Both the position numbers and the translations under genes were made by a program. The notes beneath the pieces were generated by a model that saw only the letters and a program-made list of their open reading frames with translations, searched no databases and was not told the DNA's origin. From assembly GCF_947039605.1 (NCBI RefSeq), contig NZ_CAMQZG010000017.1, forward strand, positions 1 to 64,000: a DNA stretch of 64,000 nt. The letters are read 5' to 3'. The stretch's first letter is position 1. Each line of letters opens with the position of its first letter. The stretch comes from an uncultured Clostridium sp. (GTDB taxonomy: Bacteria > Bacillota > Clostridia > Clostridiales > Clostridiaceae). Below, in pieces: positions 25,684 through 33,271 of the stretch.

Positions 25684-26631
25684 TAAGTTTTTGAATATAG
25701 AATCTAAATAACCTAATTTTCTTTCATCTGTTTCACTAAGAACTCTATCAACAAGACTTAATAGATTACCTAAATCTAATTTTCCATCTAACTTCTCTAG
25801 ATTACTTTCTTCATTTTTAGATAAGTTATCCACTTTAATACTAAACCTATTTTCACTAGCAGTTTCTCCAATTTCCATATCTATAAGTTCCTCAAAAACC
25901 TCATCTCTAAGCCATTCTCTGAATACTTTCCCAATAGGCATATGAGCATAATTTATAAATCCTAACAGTCCTCTTTTATAAAAAATAGTTAACTTATTTA
26001 TAGCTTTTCTAGAGCGTAAGGGCGTATCGCCCTTACGCTCTAGGATTACTTTTATCTCAGATGGATTAAGTACGTCATAATCTAACCCTTTTTTAAAATC
26101 CTCACGCACTATACATTGACCAACTGCTTTAGTTCTATCACTATATCCTAAGATCTTAGCTATGTCTATAGCTATCCAACACTGTTTTCCATTCAAAACT
26201 AAAGTATGTATTTCATAATCTTCAAAGAATTTAACACTCACTCCATTTTCAATACTTAAACTTTCCTCTTCTTGCTCATTCCCAAATATATATCTAATTT
26301 CTTCAATAGTAATCTTATTTCTATAACCTAAAAACTCAATTAATCCACTTTCATAAAATAAAACTAATTTTGGTGATTGTCTAAATTTACTTATCCCCAT
26401 TGATACCAATGTATCTTTAAATTCTCTTAAATCATTTCGAGAAATTGTTATGTAATCTAGCTTCTCAACTAATCCACTAGATAATAAAAAATAATTAACT
26501 ACTTTTGAAGGCTTTTCATAACCTAAACACTCTGCTACCTCCATAGCTACCCAAACATCTTCTCCCTTCCATTTTATTTTTATAACATTATCCTTAATGT
26601 TATCCACTAATCGTTTAATCATATACATCAT
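25681..26631 (-). CDS. Double BRO-N (phage antirepressor-like) protein, module 3
   Basis: The 316-residue protein has two tandem BRO-N domains. The first (about residues 15-105) includes IKWKGEDVWVAMEVAECLGY and FRQSPKLVLFYESGLIEFL. The second (about residues 140-245) includes GKQCWIAIDIAKILGYSDRT and FYKRGLLGFINYAHMPIGK. A charged tail follows. It is intact and closest to module 2 in sequence. It is divergent from the intact RHH gene at 26762, from which it is separated by 130 bp. The role is unknown; regulator of an integrated element, or a toxin-antitoxin-like module, are both possible. Confidence 0.75.
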   Translation of the reverse strand: MMYMIKRLVDNIKDNVIKIKWKGEDVWVAMEVAECLGYEKPSKVVNYFLLSSGLVEKLDYITISRNDLREFKDTLVSMGISKFRQSPKLVLFYESGLIEFLGYRNKITIEEIRYIFGNEQEEESLSIENGVSVKFFEDYEIHTLVLNGKQCWIAIDIAKILGYSDRTKAVGQCIVREDFKKGLDYDVLNPSEIKVILERKGDTPLRSRKAINKLTIFYKRGLLGFINYAHMPIGKVFREWLRDEVFEELIDMEIGETASENRFSIKVDNLSKNEESNLEKLDGKLDLGNLLSLVDRVLSETDERKLGYLDSIFKNL

Positions 26632-26761
26632 CTCCCAATAAAAATTGATGCTAATAGTATTCGCAAAAATAATGATAATTATTACTAAAATTTATAAAAT
26701 ATAAAAATATTTTGTTATAAAAATCCTTAATTAGGTCAATACTACCTTTAGAGGTGATTAT

Positions 26762-26926
26762 ATGGCTGAAATAAAAAAAACTTATCTAAAAAATAGAACT
26801 CCTATCGGGAGTGCTATGGATAATAAGATATATTATGAAATGAAAGGCTACTCAGAAAAAACTGGTATTCCAATTTCTAAAATGCTTGATAGAGCTATGA
26901 GTATGTATTTAAATACAGTTAAATAG
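26762..26926 (+). CDS. Ribbon-helix-helix protein, module 3
   Basis: ATG 26762 follows AGAGGTGA. The 54-residue product contains KNRTPIGSAMDNKIYYEMKG and GIPISKMLDRAMSMYL, a strand and two helices typical of RHH repressors and antitoxins. It is too short for most gene callers. It is divergent from the BRO gene at 25681. The stop codon is inside the following terminator stem. Confidence 0.7.
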   Translation: MAEIKKTYLKNRTPIGSAMDNKIYYEMKGYSEKTGIPISKMLDRAMSMYLNTVK

Positions 26927-26978
26927 GAAAAGAGTTTTCAAATGTAATTTTACTTTTGAAAACTCTTTTCCTATTTAA
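26921..26978. terminator. Long bidirectional terminator
   Basis: AAATAGGAAAAGAGTTTTCAAA pairs over its whole length with the complementary arm ending at 26976. It separates the RHH gene (+) from the HNH gene (-). Confidence 0.8.
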
Positions 26979-26983
26979 TTTTT

Positions 26984-27709
26984 TTATTCTTTTGACTTGA
27001 ATACTCTTACAAAAGTACAATAATTCGCCCATACTTCATCTGCCAACTCATTAAATTTATTATTTATTTTCATTGATTCTTCTGGAGTGTATTTATAATT
27101 TTTCCAAGTCTTTATTGCTTGTGTTCCTAAAGAAGTTGGAAATGTATTTTTACCTTTATATAGTAAAAATTTATTAATTACATTAATTAAATTATTCATA
27201 GCTCCCCTTAAATCGCTATCAATAAACTCATATTCTGGATTTCTTGCTAAATTAGATAGTTCAGAAAGTGGTCTAAACTCTTTATTATCAAAATCATTTC
27301 CTAAATCAACTTCAGTTAAATAATATTCTAAATTTCCAGTTTTAAATATGTCCTTTACTTCTTCATATATTTTTTCATCGCTTTTTTTAACATTTTGACT
27401 CATGTCTTTTAATATACTTCTTTGTGGAAATTCATTGTTAGCTACTCTTTCATAAAACTCATCCCGTCTTCCCTTTAATTCATTCTCTGAATATCCATTA
27501 CCCTTAGGATGTTCAGAATTATAACTTCCTATTATCGCATGACAATCGAAGCATACCGGAATACAGTTCTCTAATGTATCCGGCCCACCCTTCGCGTGTG
27601 GTTTTATATGATGACACTCCATATTAATACCTTTTTTTTGTTCGCATAACACACAATGTCTTTTACACTTTAAAAATGCCTGTTCTTTCACTTTTTTTGA
27701 AAATCCCAT
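26984..27709 (-). CDS. HNH endonuclease-domain protein
   Basis: The 241-residue protein has an N-terminal HNH domain (residues 8-65). It contains CVLCEQ (first Cys pair), ECHHIKPHAKGGPDTLENCI (catalytic HH region) and PVCFDCHAI (second Cys pair and His), so a complete zinc-supported HNH site is visible. The C-terminal region of about 170 helical residues is unrecognised and could give partner or target specificity. Location next to the Thoeris pair suggests defence, but a restriction or homing role cannot be excluded. Confidence 0.8.
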   Translation of the reverse strand: MGFSKKVKEQAFLKCKRHCVLCEQKKGINMECHHIKPHAKGGPDTLENCIPVCFDCHAIIGSYNSEHPKGNGYSENELKGRRDEFYERVANNEFPQRSILKDMSQNVKKSDEKIYEEVKDIFKTGNLEYYLTEVDLGNDFDNKEFRPLSELSNLARNPEYEFIDSDLRGAMNNLINVINKFLLYKGKNTFPTSLGTQAIKTWKNYKYTPEESMKINNKFNELADEVWANYCTFVRVFKSKE

Positions 27710-27766
27710 TTTTTCACCTCATAATATTAAATTCTATAATACAATATTGTCTCACTATTCTTCAGA

Positions 27767-27795
27767 AAAGAGTTAGCATTCAAGCTAACTCTCTA
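27767..27795 (-). terminator. Terminator of the Thoeris pair
   Basis: AGAGTTAGC-ATTCAA-GCTAACTCT stem, TTTTCTG on the minus strand. Part of a repeated element also seen at 30084 and 30753. Confidence 0.6.
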
Positions 27796-27982
27796 ATCAT
27801 TATTTTGATTAATTATACCAATTTAATTCCCCAGTACTCATACCTTTAAGAAAGACTTTCAATTATATTTCTTTTTTAATTATATCAACTACTTAGCTAA
27901 AAAATTTCTAACATTTATTGTTAAAACTTGCACAATTGCGCCTATTTTTAAATATTTAGTTATATACTTTCTATCTTTACCT

Positions 27983-28474
27983 TTAACTTATTGCATTTTT
28001 TACTGATTGATAATCCCAATAAAGATTACCATCTTTGTGGTAACACATAGGTGCATGAGTACCTTCATTTTTTAGGATTTCTATACATTTACTTTTATCA
28101 ACTGTTGCTGCCTTATATAGTACAACAATCCTTATTCCATCACGTATAGCCTTAGCACATTCATACTCAATAAAGCTCTTATTACTAGAACTTCCACACT
28201 CATTATTTTTAAAACAGTAATTACACTCTCCTGCTCTACGTGATTTAGTACCATTTCCTATAATAAGCACAAATGTCTTTGATATATCAAGCCTTGTCCT
28301 AAGTGAAGCTTTAATACTACAATTTTTGCTATTATCGCTAGACTGTGTTATTTCATGAGCATCATTAAATGATAATCCCCAATACCCACTATTATTCCAT
28401 TTATGTAATTGGTCAACAGCATCTTTATCTCCTGTCCAATCACCGGCTATATAAGTTTTAGTTCTACGTGTCAT
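27983..28474 (-). CDS. thsB: TIR-like protein, ThsB of a type II Thoeris system
   Basis: The 163-residue protein matches the MTH538/ThsB TIR-like family: TYIAGDWTGDKDAVDQLHKW, then SKTFVLIIGNGTKSRRAGEC, then SFIEYECAKAIRDG (Glu103/Glu105, one of which is the probable catalytic Glu), then KNEGTHAPM. In Thoeris, ThsB senses infection and uses NAD to make a nucleotide signal. It begins 22 bp after the TM-macro protein on the same strand. GGGGAGG precedes the ATG. Confidence 0.8.
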   Translation of the reverse strand: MTRRTKTYIAGDWTGDKDAVDQLHKWNNSGYWGLSFNDAHEITQSSDNSKNCSIKASLRTRLDISKTFVLIIGNGTKSRRAGECNYCFKNNECGSSSNKSFIEYECAKAIRDGIRIVVLYKAATVDKSKCIEILKNEGTHAPMCYHKDGNLYWDYQSVKNAIS

Positions 28475-28496
28475 AAATAATACCTCCCCAGTTAAA

Positions 28497-29321
28497 TTAT
28501 TTAATACCTTTTAATCTATAAAAATTAATTTTATCTTTTTGTGATTCATGAACTATTATTGTTACTTTTGATGGATAATTAAACTTCACCCTACTTACCT
28601 TAAATGACCATATCAAAAGCTCTAAAAGCTCTTGATGTGATATTGTCTCATACTCTTTAAACCTTGTAATTCCAGAACCTAACAGTGGAATCGAAACAGA
28701 TCTTCCTGCATAAATCCTATCTATCTCATTCCAAAAAATCATTAAACAATTTATGTAATCATACATATATAAATATGCTCTGTTACTATTATCAAATTTC
28801 GAAAATGCTATTAATAAATACTCTTTGACTTCTACAATTGACCCTAACCTATACTTTATTTTTTTACCTCTTCTTCTAGAAGTATTTTCTTCTTCAATTT
28901 TATCTTTTAATTCATCATCATCTGCGATTAACCTATCAAGTTTATCAATATCATTCACAATATTTTTTATATACAAGCCATTAAGTGATTTCTCTGAAAT
29001 TATTTTATTATCTACAATTGTATCAAAGTACTCATTAAAAGCTATTACCTTCAACCCATTTTCTTGAAAAACATCTCCTATCTTAACTTCAATGACCGAA
29101 TTATTGATTTTTATTTCAACCTTTTCTAACTTATTTGCGCCTCTCCATAGCACTATATAAATACCTACTAGTATAACAATCAAAACTCCAGCTACAATAA
29201 CTTTGTCGCTAGTAGGAACTTCTATAAAAATAAATATAAATGAACAGATTAAACTTAAAACTGATAATATGCCATAGTATTCTTTTAACAACTGCTTATC
29301 AAACAACTTTACCTTCCTCAT
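28497..29321 (-). CDS. thsA: TM-macro domain effector, ThsA of a type II Thoeris system
   Basis: The 274-residue protein has two N-terminal membrane spans (about residues 17-35 and 41-59). A soluble macro-type domain follows (about 75-270). It includes EVKIGDVFQENGLKVIAFNE and the phosphate-loop-like VSIPLLGSGITRF. Type II Thoeris effectors have this TM-TM-macro layout: the macro domain binds the TIR-made signal (reported as histidine-ADP-ribose) and the membrane part disrupts the cell. It is the first gene of a two-gene unit with the TIR-like protein. GTAGGAGGA precedes the ATG. Confidence 0.78.
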   Translation of the reverse strand: MRKVKLFDKQLLKEYYGILSVLSLICSFIFIFIEVPTSDKVIVAGVLIVILVGIYIVLWRGANKLEKVEIKINNSVIEVKIGDVFQENGLKVIAFNEYFDTIVDNKIISEKSLNGLYIKNIVNDIDKLDRLIADDDELKDKIEEENTSRRRGKKIKYRLGSIVEVKEYLLIAFSKFDNSNRAYLYMYDYINCLMIFWNEIDRIYAGRSVSIPLLGSGITRFKEYETISHQELLELLIWSFKVSRVKFNYPSKVTIIVHESQKDKINFYRLKGIK

Positions 29322-29439
29322 AAATCCTCCTACTAAGCATATTCTTAATTATAAATTATACTCACCAAACATAATATTACACCTAATTACTCTTTATAAT
29401 AATTATATCACTAATGGTTAATTTTTCCAATTTTTCCTT

Positions 29440-29473
29440 TTAAAAAAAGGAAGTGATTTTAAACACTTCCCTC
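29440..29473 (-). terminator. Terminator of the gene at 29520
   Basis: GGAAGTG...CACTTCC with TTTTTTT on the minus strand. Confidence 0.75.
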
Positions 29474-29519
29474 AATGAAAATATTATACGCATTATGCTA
29501 ATTTTACTGTCCAGTAACC

Positions 29520-29996
29520 CTACATAAAAAAAGGATTTTGATGTTCCCTAAACTCACTAATAAATAACTGACGCCCTCTTCCATTAGGATATTTTAGATC
29601 TTCAGATAATAGCATAGCATTCATATAATAAACAATTTCTAAATTTGTAATATCCCAACCTTTTATATTCCCATATACATCATCTTGATTATCAACCAAT
29701 CTCAATATATATTGTGGGTTTATTCTTTCTTCCATTGATAACTCATTAGCATCTAAATAATTGAATAATCTTTCAAATATATCTATTTTCCCAATATCAT
29801 AAATTTCTTGATTACTTATTACTACTAGCCTTTTCATTGGATATCTAATGACAACCGTATAATATTCTCCTGAATTTTTAAAAAGTTGTCTTACTATTTG
29901 TGTATCATTAGGTAAATCTGATTCTAGCCTCCCTACTTTATCTCCTCCCAAATTAATCTCGCTTAAATTATTCTCAATATAATCTCTAAATGGCAT
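29520..29996 (-). CDS. Hypothetical soluble protein
   Basis: The 158-residue protein has no membrane span or motif that I recognise; it begins MPFRDYIENNLSEINLGGDK. The ATG directly abuts an AAAGGAG site and an additional GAGG lies 12 bases upstream, so the start is not settled. It lies between the Thoeris pair and the GNAT gene on the same strand but has its own terminator. No function is proposed. Confidence 0.5.
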   Translation of the reverse strand: MPFRDYIENNLSEINLGGDKVGRLESDLPNDTQIVRQLFKNSGEYYTVVIRYPMKRLVVISNQEIYDIGKIDIFERLFNYLDANELSMEERINPQYILRLVDNQDDVYGNIKGWDITNLEIVYYMNAMLLSEDLKYPNGRGRQLFISEFREHQNPFFM

Positions 29997-30083
29997 CTCC
30001 TTTACGTACCTCTATAAAATTATTATATTAATAATATATTTTAAACTATAAAAAATATTACTCATTTAACTTTTTTTAACAAC

Positions 30084-30137
30084 AAAAAAAAGTTAGCCTT
30101 CAAGCTAACTCTTCAATCATTATTTTATTAATTTTTA
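30084..30137 (-). terminator. Terminator of the GNAT gene, with copied ABC-F tail sequence
   Basis: AGTTAGC...GCTAACT stem with TTTTTTTTG on the minus strand. The DNA around the stem (to about 30165) closely resembles the 3' end and terminator of the ABC-F gene at 30753-30830, including part of its last codons. Confidence 0.65.
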
Positions 30138-30164
30138 GCAAAATTTATTAATCCACTCCAGAAA

Positions 30165-30710
30165 CTAATTCATTACCTTCTCATATAACTTAAACCAATC
30201 TAATCCATAAATACTTAAACCTAAATCCACAGTATCAATATAAATAAATCCACATTTTTCATATAGTTTAATTGCAGGTTTATTCTTCTCATAAACATCT
30301 AATCTAACTGACTTCATATTTAGTTTTTCAGCAAGCTCAGATCCAAAGTTAATTAATCTTTCACCAATTTCTAATCTAAAATAATTAGGATTTACTACAA
30401 GAGTATGAACAACTAAAATTTCATTATAATTATTGGCAGTTTTCCACCTTGCACTATCATACCCACTTTCAGGTTCATGATTTAAAATAACTGAGCCAAC
30501 AATCTTATCTTTATATTTTGCAATATATAAATTCCCTTCATTAATTCCCCTTATAGCATTAGCTCTAACTGGATAAAGTCCTTTTTTCCACCCTGGATAA
30601 TTTATTCCTCTTTCTAACACATCATTCAAATTATTATAAAGTTCTTCTATTTCATCTATGTCAGATTCTGCTCCTAACATTATCATAACTTCTATATTTT
30701 CTTCTTTCAT
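30165..30710 (-). CDS. GNAT-family N-acetyltransferase
   Basis: The 181-residue protein has the GNAT fold: LVVNPNYFRLEIGERLINFG (motif A region that contacts acetyl-CoA, here with an E-I-G-E variant of R/Q-x-x-G-x-G/A) and VRLDVYEKNKPAIKLYEKCG (motif B). The acceptor is unknown; many such proteins acetylate small molecules or protein N-termini. It lies downstream of the ABC-F gene on the same strand with a terminator between. Confidence 0.8.
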   Translation of the reverse strand: MKEENIEVMIMLGAESDIDEIEELYNNLNDVLERGINYPGWKKGLYPVRANAIRGINEGNLYIAKYKDKIVGSVILNHEPESGYDSARWKTANNYNEILVVHTLVVNPNYFRLEIGERLINFGSELAEKLNMKSVRLDVYEKNKPAIKLYEKCGFIYIDTVDLGLSIYGLDWFKLYEKVMN

Positions 30711-30750
30711 CTCTCTACCTCTTCATATGCCCTTTCTTACTTTAAATACA

Positions 30751-30800
30751 ACAAAAGAGTCAGCATTTAAGCTAACTCTCCAATCATTATTCTGTTAATT
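30751..30800 (-). terminator. Terminator of the ABC-F gene
   Basis: AGAGTCAGC...GCTAACTCT stem on the minus strand; similar elements follow the GNAT gene and the Thoeris pair. Confidence 0.65.
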
Positions 30801-30801
30801 T

Positions 30802-32358
30802 TTAGCAAAGTTTATTAGTCCATTCCTCGCAATTCCAAACCTCTGTTACTACATCTTGGTAGAATTCAGGTTCGTGACATACAAGTAAGATAGAACCTTT
30901 ATACTCTTTTAAAGCTCTTTTAAGTTCATTCTTAGCATCAACATCAAGGTGGTTTGTAGGCTCATCTAGGATAAGTATGTTACTATCTCTATTGATTAGC
31001 TTACATAGTCTTACCTTAGCTTGCTCGCCTCCACTAAGTACTGCTACTGCACTTTCTATATGCTTAGTCATTAGACCACATTTAGCTAGTGCTGATCTTA
31101 CTTCGTATTGAGTCCATGAAGGGAACTCTTCCCATATTTCTTCTATACAAGTTCTATAGTTTGCTTCTTTGATTTCTTGTTCAAAGTATCCAATTTCTTG
31201 GTAGTATCCAAGTTCAACTTCTCCACTTATAGGCTTTATAAGTCCCATTAAGCTTTTAAGAAGTGTTGATTTTCCAAGTCCATTTGAACCAACTAAAGCA
31301 ATCTTTTGACCTCTTTCCATTTTAATGTTAAGTGGTTTTGTAAGTGGCTCTTCATAACCAATTACAAGGTCTGTTGTTTCAAATACAAGTTTTCCTGAAG
31401 TTTTACCTTTTCTAAAGTTAAACTCTGGCTTTGGTTTTTCTTCATTAAGTTCTAACACATCCATTTTATCAAGTTTCTTTTGTCTTGATTTGGCCATGTT
31501 TGATGTAGCAACTCTAGCTTTATTTCTAGCAACAAAATCTTCAAGTTTAGCAATTTCTTTTTGTTGTTTTTCATAAGCAGCTTCAAATTGCTTTTTATTA
31601 GCTTCATAGATTCTTTGGAACTCTTCATAATCTCCAACATATCTTGAAAGCTCTCTATTCTCAACATGATATATTAAGTTTATAACATCATTTAAGAATG
31701 GAATATCGTGTGATATCAGGATAAATGCATTTTCATAGTTATTAAGATATCTTTTTAACCATGCAATATGCTCCTCATCAAGATAGTTTGTAGGCTCATC
31801 AAGAAGAAGGATATCTGGTGTTTCTAAAAGTAACTTAGATAAAAGTACTTTTGTTCTTTGTCCACCACTAAGATTTGTAACATCCTTATCAAGACCTATT
31901 CCTGTAAGACCAAGCCCTGCTGCAACCTCTTCAACTTTTGGGTCTATAACATAGAATCCATTATTATCTAAAGTATCTTGAATGACTGCTGTTCTCTCAA
32001 GCGCTTTATTCATTTCAGTTTCATCCATTTCTCCCATTCTCTCATAAAGACCATTCATCTCAGTCTCCATATCAAATAGGTATTGGAATGCACCTCTTAG
32101 AACATCTTTTATAGACTGTCCCTTCACAAGTTCAGCATGTTGGTCCATATAACCAACTCTAACCTTATTACTCCAAGTAACTTTTCCTTCATCAGGCATA
32201 AGTTTCCCTGTAATTATATTCATAAATGTTGACTTACCTTCACCATTAGCTCCAATTAAACCAACATGTTCTCCCTTTAAAAGTCTAAAAGAAACATCCT
32301 CAAATATGGCTCTGTCACCAAAACCATGGTTCATGTTCTGTACATGTAAAACGCTCAT
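30802..32358 (-). CDS. ABC-F family ATPase (YkpA/YbiT-like)
   Basis: The 518-residue protein has two ABC domains and no membrane spans. The first has Walker A GANGEGKS, signature LSGGQRTK and Walker B ILLLDEPTNYLD. The second has GSNGLGKS, LSGGEQAK and ILILDEPTNHLD. A charged P-site-tRNA-interaction-motif-like linker (about residues 240-300) lies between them. ABC-F proteins act on the ribosome, in translation control or antibiotic protection. The sequence is closest in feel to the housekeeping YkpA/YbiT branch. GGAGGAAATTT precedes the ATG. Confidence 0.9.
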   Translation of the reverse strand: MSVLHVQNMNHGFGDRAIFEDVSFRLLKGEHVGLIGANGEGKSTFMNIITGKLMPDEGKVTWSNKVRVGYMDQHAELVKGQSIKDVLRGAFQYLFDMETEMNGLYERMGEMDETEMNKALERTAVIQDTLDNNGFYVIDPKVEEVAAGLGLTGIGLDKDVTNLSGGQRTKVLLSKLLLETPDILLLDEPTNYLDEEHIAWLKRYLNNYENAFILISHDIPFLNDVINLIYHVENRELSRYVGDYEEFQRIYEANKKQFEAAYEKQQKEIAKLEDFVARNKARVATSNMAKSRQKKLDKMDVLELNEEKPKPEFNFRKGKTSGKLVFETTDLVIGYEEPLTKPLNIKMERGQKIALVGSNGLGKSTLLKSLMGLIKPISGEVELGYYQEIGYFEQEIKEANYRTCIEEIWEEFPSWTQYEVRSALAKCGLMTKHIESAVAVLSGGEQAKVRLCKLINRDSNILILDEPTNHLDVDAKNELKRALKEYKGSILLVCHEPEFYQDVVTEVWNCEEWTNKLC

Positions 32359-32409
32359 TAAATTTCCTCCATTTTATATCAAGTGGCTCTCCCACTTAAT
32401 GCTATATAT

Positions 32410-32553
32410 TTATAAAACTTTACTTGCTCCAAATATTATTGCTGCAAATATTATTATGTAAGCAATATTAACCCAAGCAAGGTTTTTAGCTTTTTTAATC
32501 TTCTTACTCTTTGCTTGTCTAGTCTGGCTTCTTTTTCCAACTGTTCTTTCCAT
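32410..32553 (-). CDS. Small basic single-span membrane protein
   Basis: ATG 32553 follows GGCGGTG. The 47-residue product has a very basic N-terminal half (MERTVGKRSQTRQAKSKKIK) and one C-terminal span starting LAWVNIAYIIIFAAIIFG. It sits between the ABC-F gene and another small protein of the same build (32774). Both carry a W-x-N motif at the membrane border. Unknown function; the positive-inside rule predicts a cytoplasmic N-terminus. Confidence 0.6.
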   Translation of the reverse strand: MERTVGKRSQTRQAKSKKIKKAKNLAWVNIAYIIIFAAIIFGASKVL

Positions 32554-32721
32554 TATGATGCACCGCCTTCCTATCTTTTGTTCTTCTTTTAATATTATAA
32601 CTTAAAACACCCGATTATTTAATTAGAAAATAATAAAAAAAATTTCTATATTGTCCAAGCAATACATTACTATCTAAATAACCTAAAAAAAGACCAATCA
32701 AAATTTCATAAAAAATTGCAT

Positions 32722-32757
32722 AAAAAAAAGAGCAGACTTTGCTAAATCTACTCTTTC
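32722..32757 (-). terminator. Terminator of the small gene at 32774
   Basis: On the minus strand AAGAGTAGA...TCTGCTCTT then TTTTTTTT. Confidence 0.7.
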
Positions 32758-32773
32758 CCATTGAAAAGGGGAA

Positions 32774-32953
32774 CTATATAAACAAACTAGCCAAGAATAT
32801 CACACCTGTGAGGGCTAATACTCCTAATACATTAGCCCAAGGCTTCCAAACCGCTTTATTGAAAAACGCTATTTTCTTTTCTTTTAAAACTTCTTTTTTT
32901 TCATCTAAGATATCACTTCTATTTCTTTTTCTTTTTATAACTGTTTGACTCAC
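32774..32953 (-). CDS. Small basic single-span membrane protein, second copy type
   Basis: GTG 32953 lies ten bases after GGAG. The 59-residue product has a basic N-terminus (MSQTVIKRKRNRSDILDEKK) and a C-terminal span preceded by KAVWKPWANVLGVLALTGVI. The layout and the W-A-N-V border motif resemble the protein at 32410. It is separated from that gene by a terminator, so the two are likely independent units. Function unknown. The gap from 32954 to 33271 holds no other gene that I see. Confidence 0.55.
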   Translation of the reverse strand: MSQTVIKRKRNRSDILDEKKEVLKEKKIAFFNKAVWKPWANVLGVLALTGVIFLASLFI

Positions 32954-33271
32954 TCTAATTACATCTCCTAAAAATCAATATAAATAATTTCTGTTGTTAG
33001 AAAAATTTGCTTTAAGTAATCTACACAATAATTAATATATTATTTTTTCACTGTAAGTTTCCTACTTTTTCTAACCTTCTATAAATTTTATTTAACATGC
33101 CACTTACTTTATACCTCTTAATTTCAATGTAAACTATTAAACCTTTAAATATCATTTATTCTTAATAAAAAAATCCTAAATATCATTTAACTTTCAATAA
33201 ATTTTAGATGAAATGCATCTTATGAACTGTAAACAAATTCTATACTTAAAGAATGAAGGGAGTTGATTCCA

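Noticed and set aside
31452..31667. 71-codon frame inside the ABC-F gene
   Set aside because: Same-strand shadow in another frame of a well-supported gene.
32739..32948. 69-codon + strand frame
   Set aside because: The minus strand here encodes the small Trp-containing membrane protein with a ribosome site and terminator, which is better supported.
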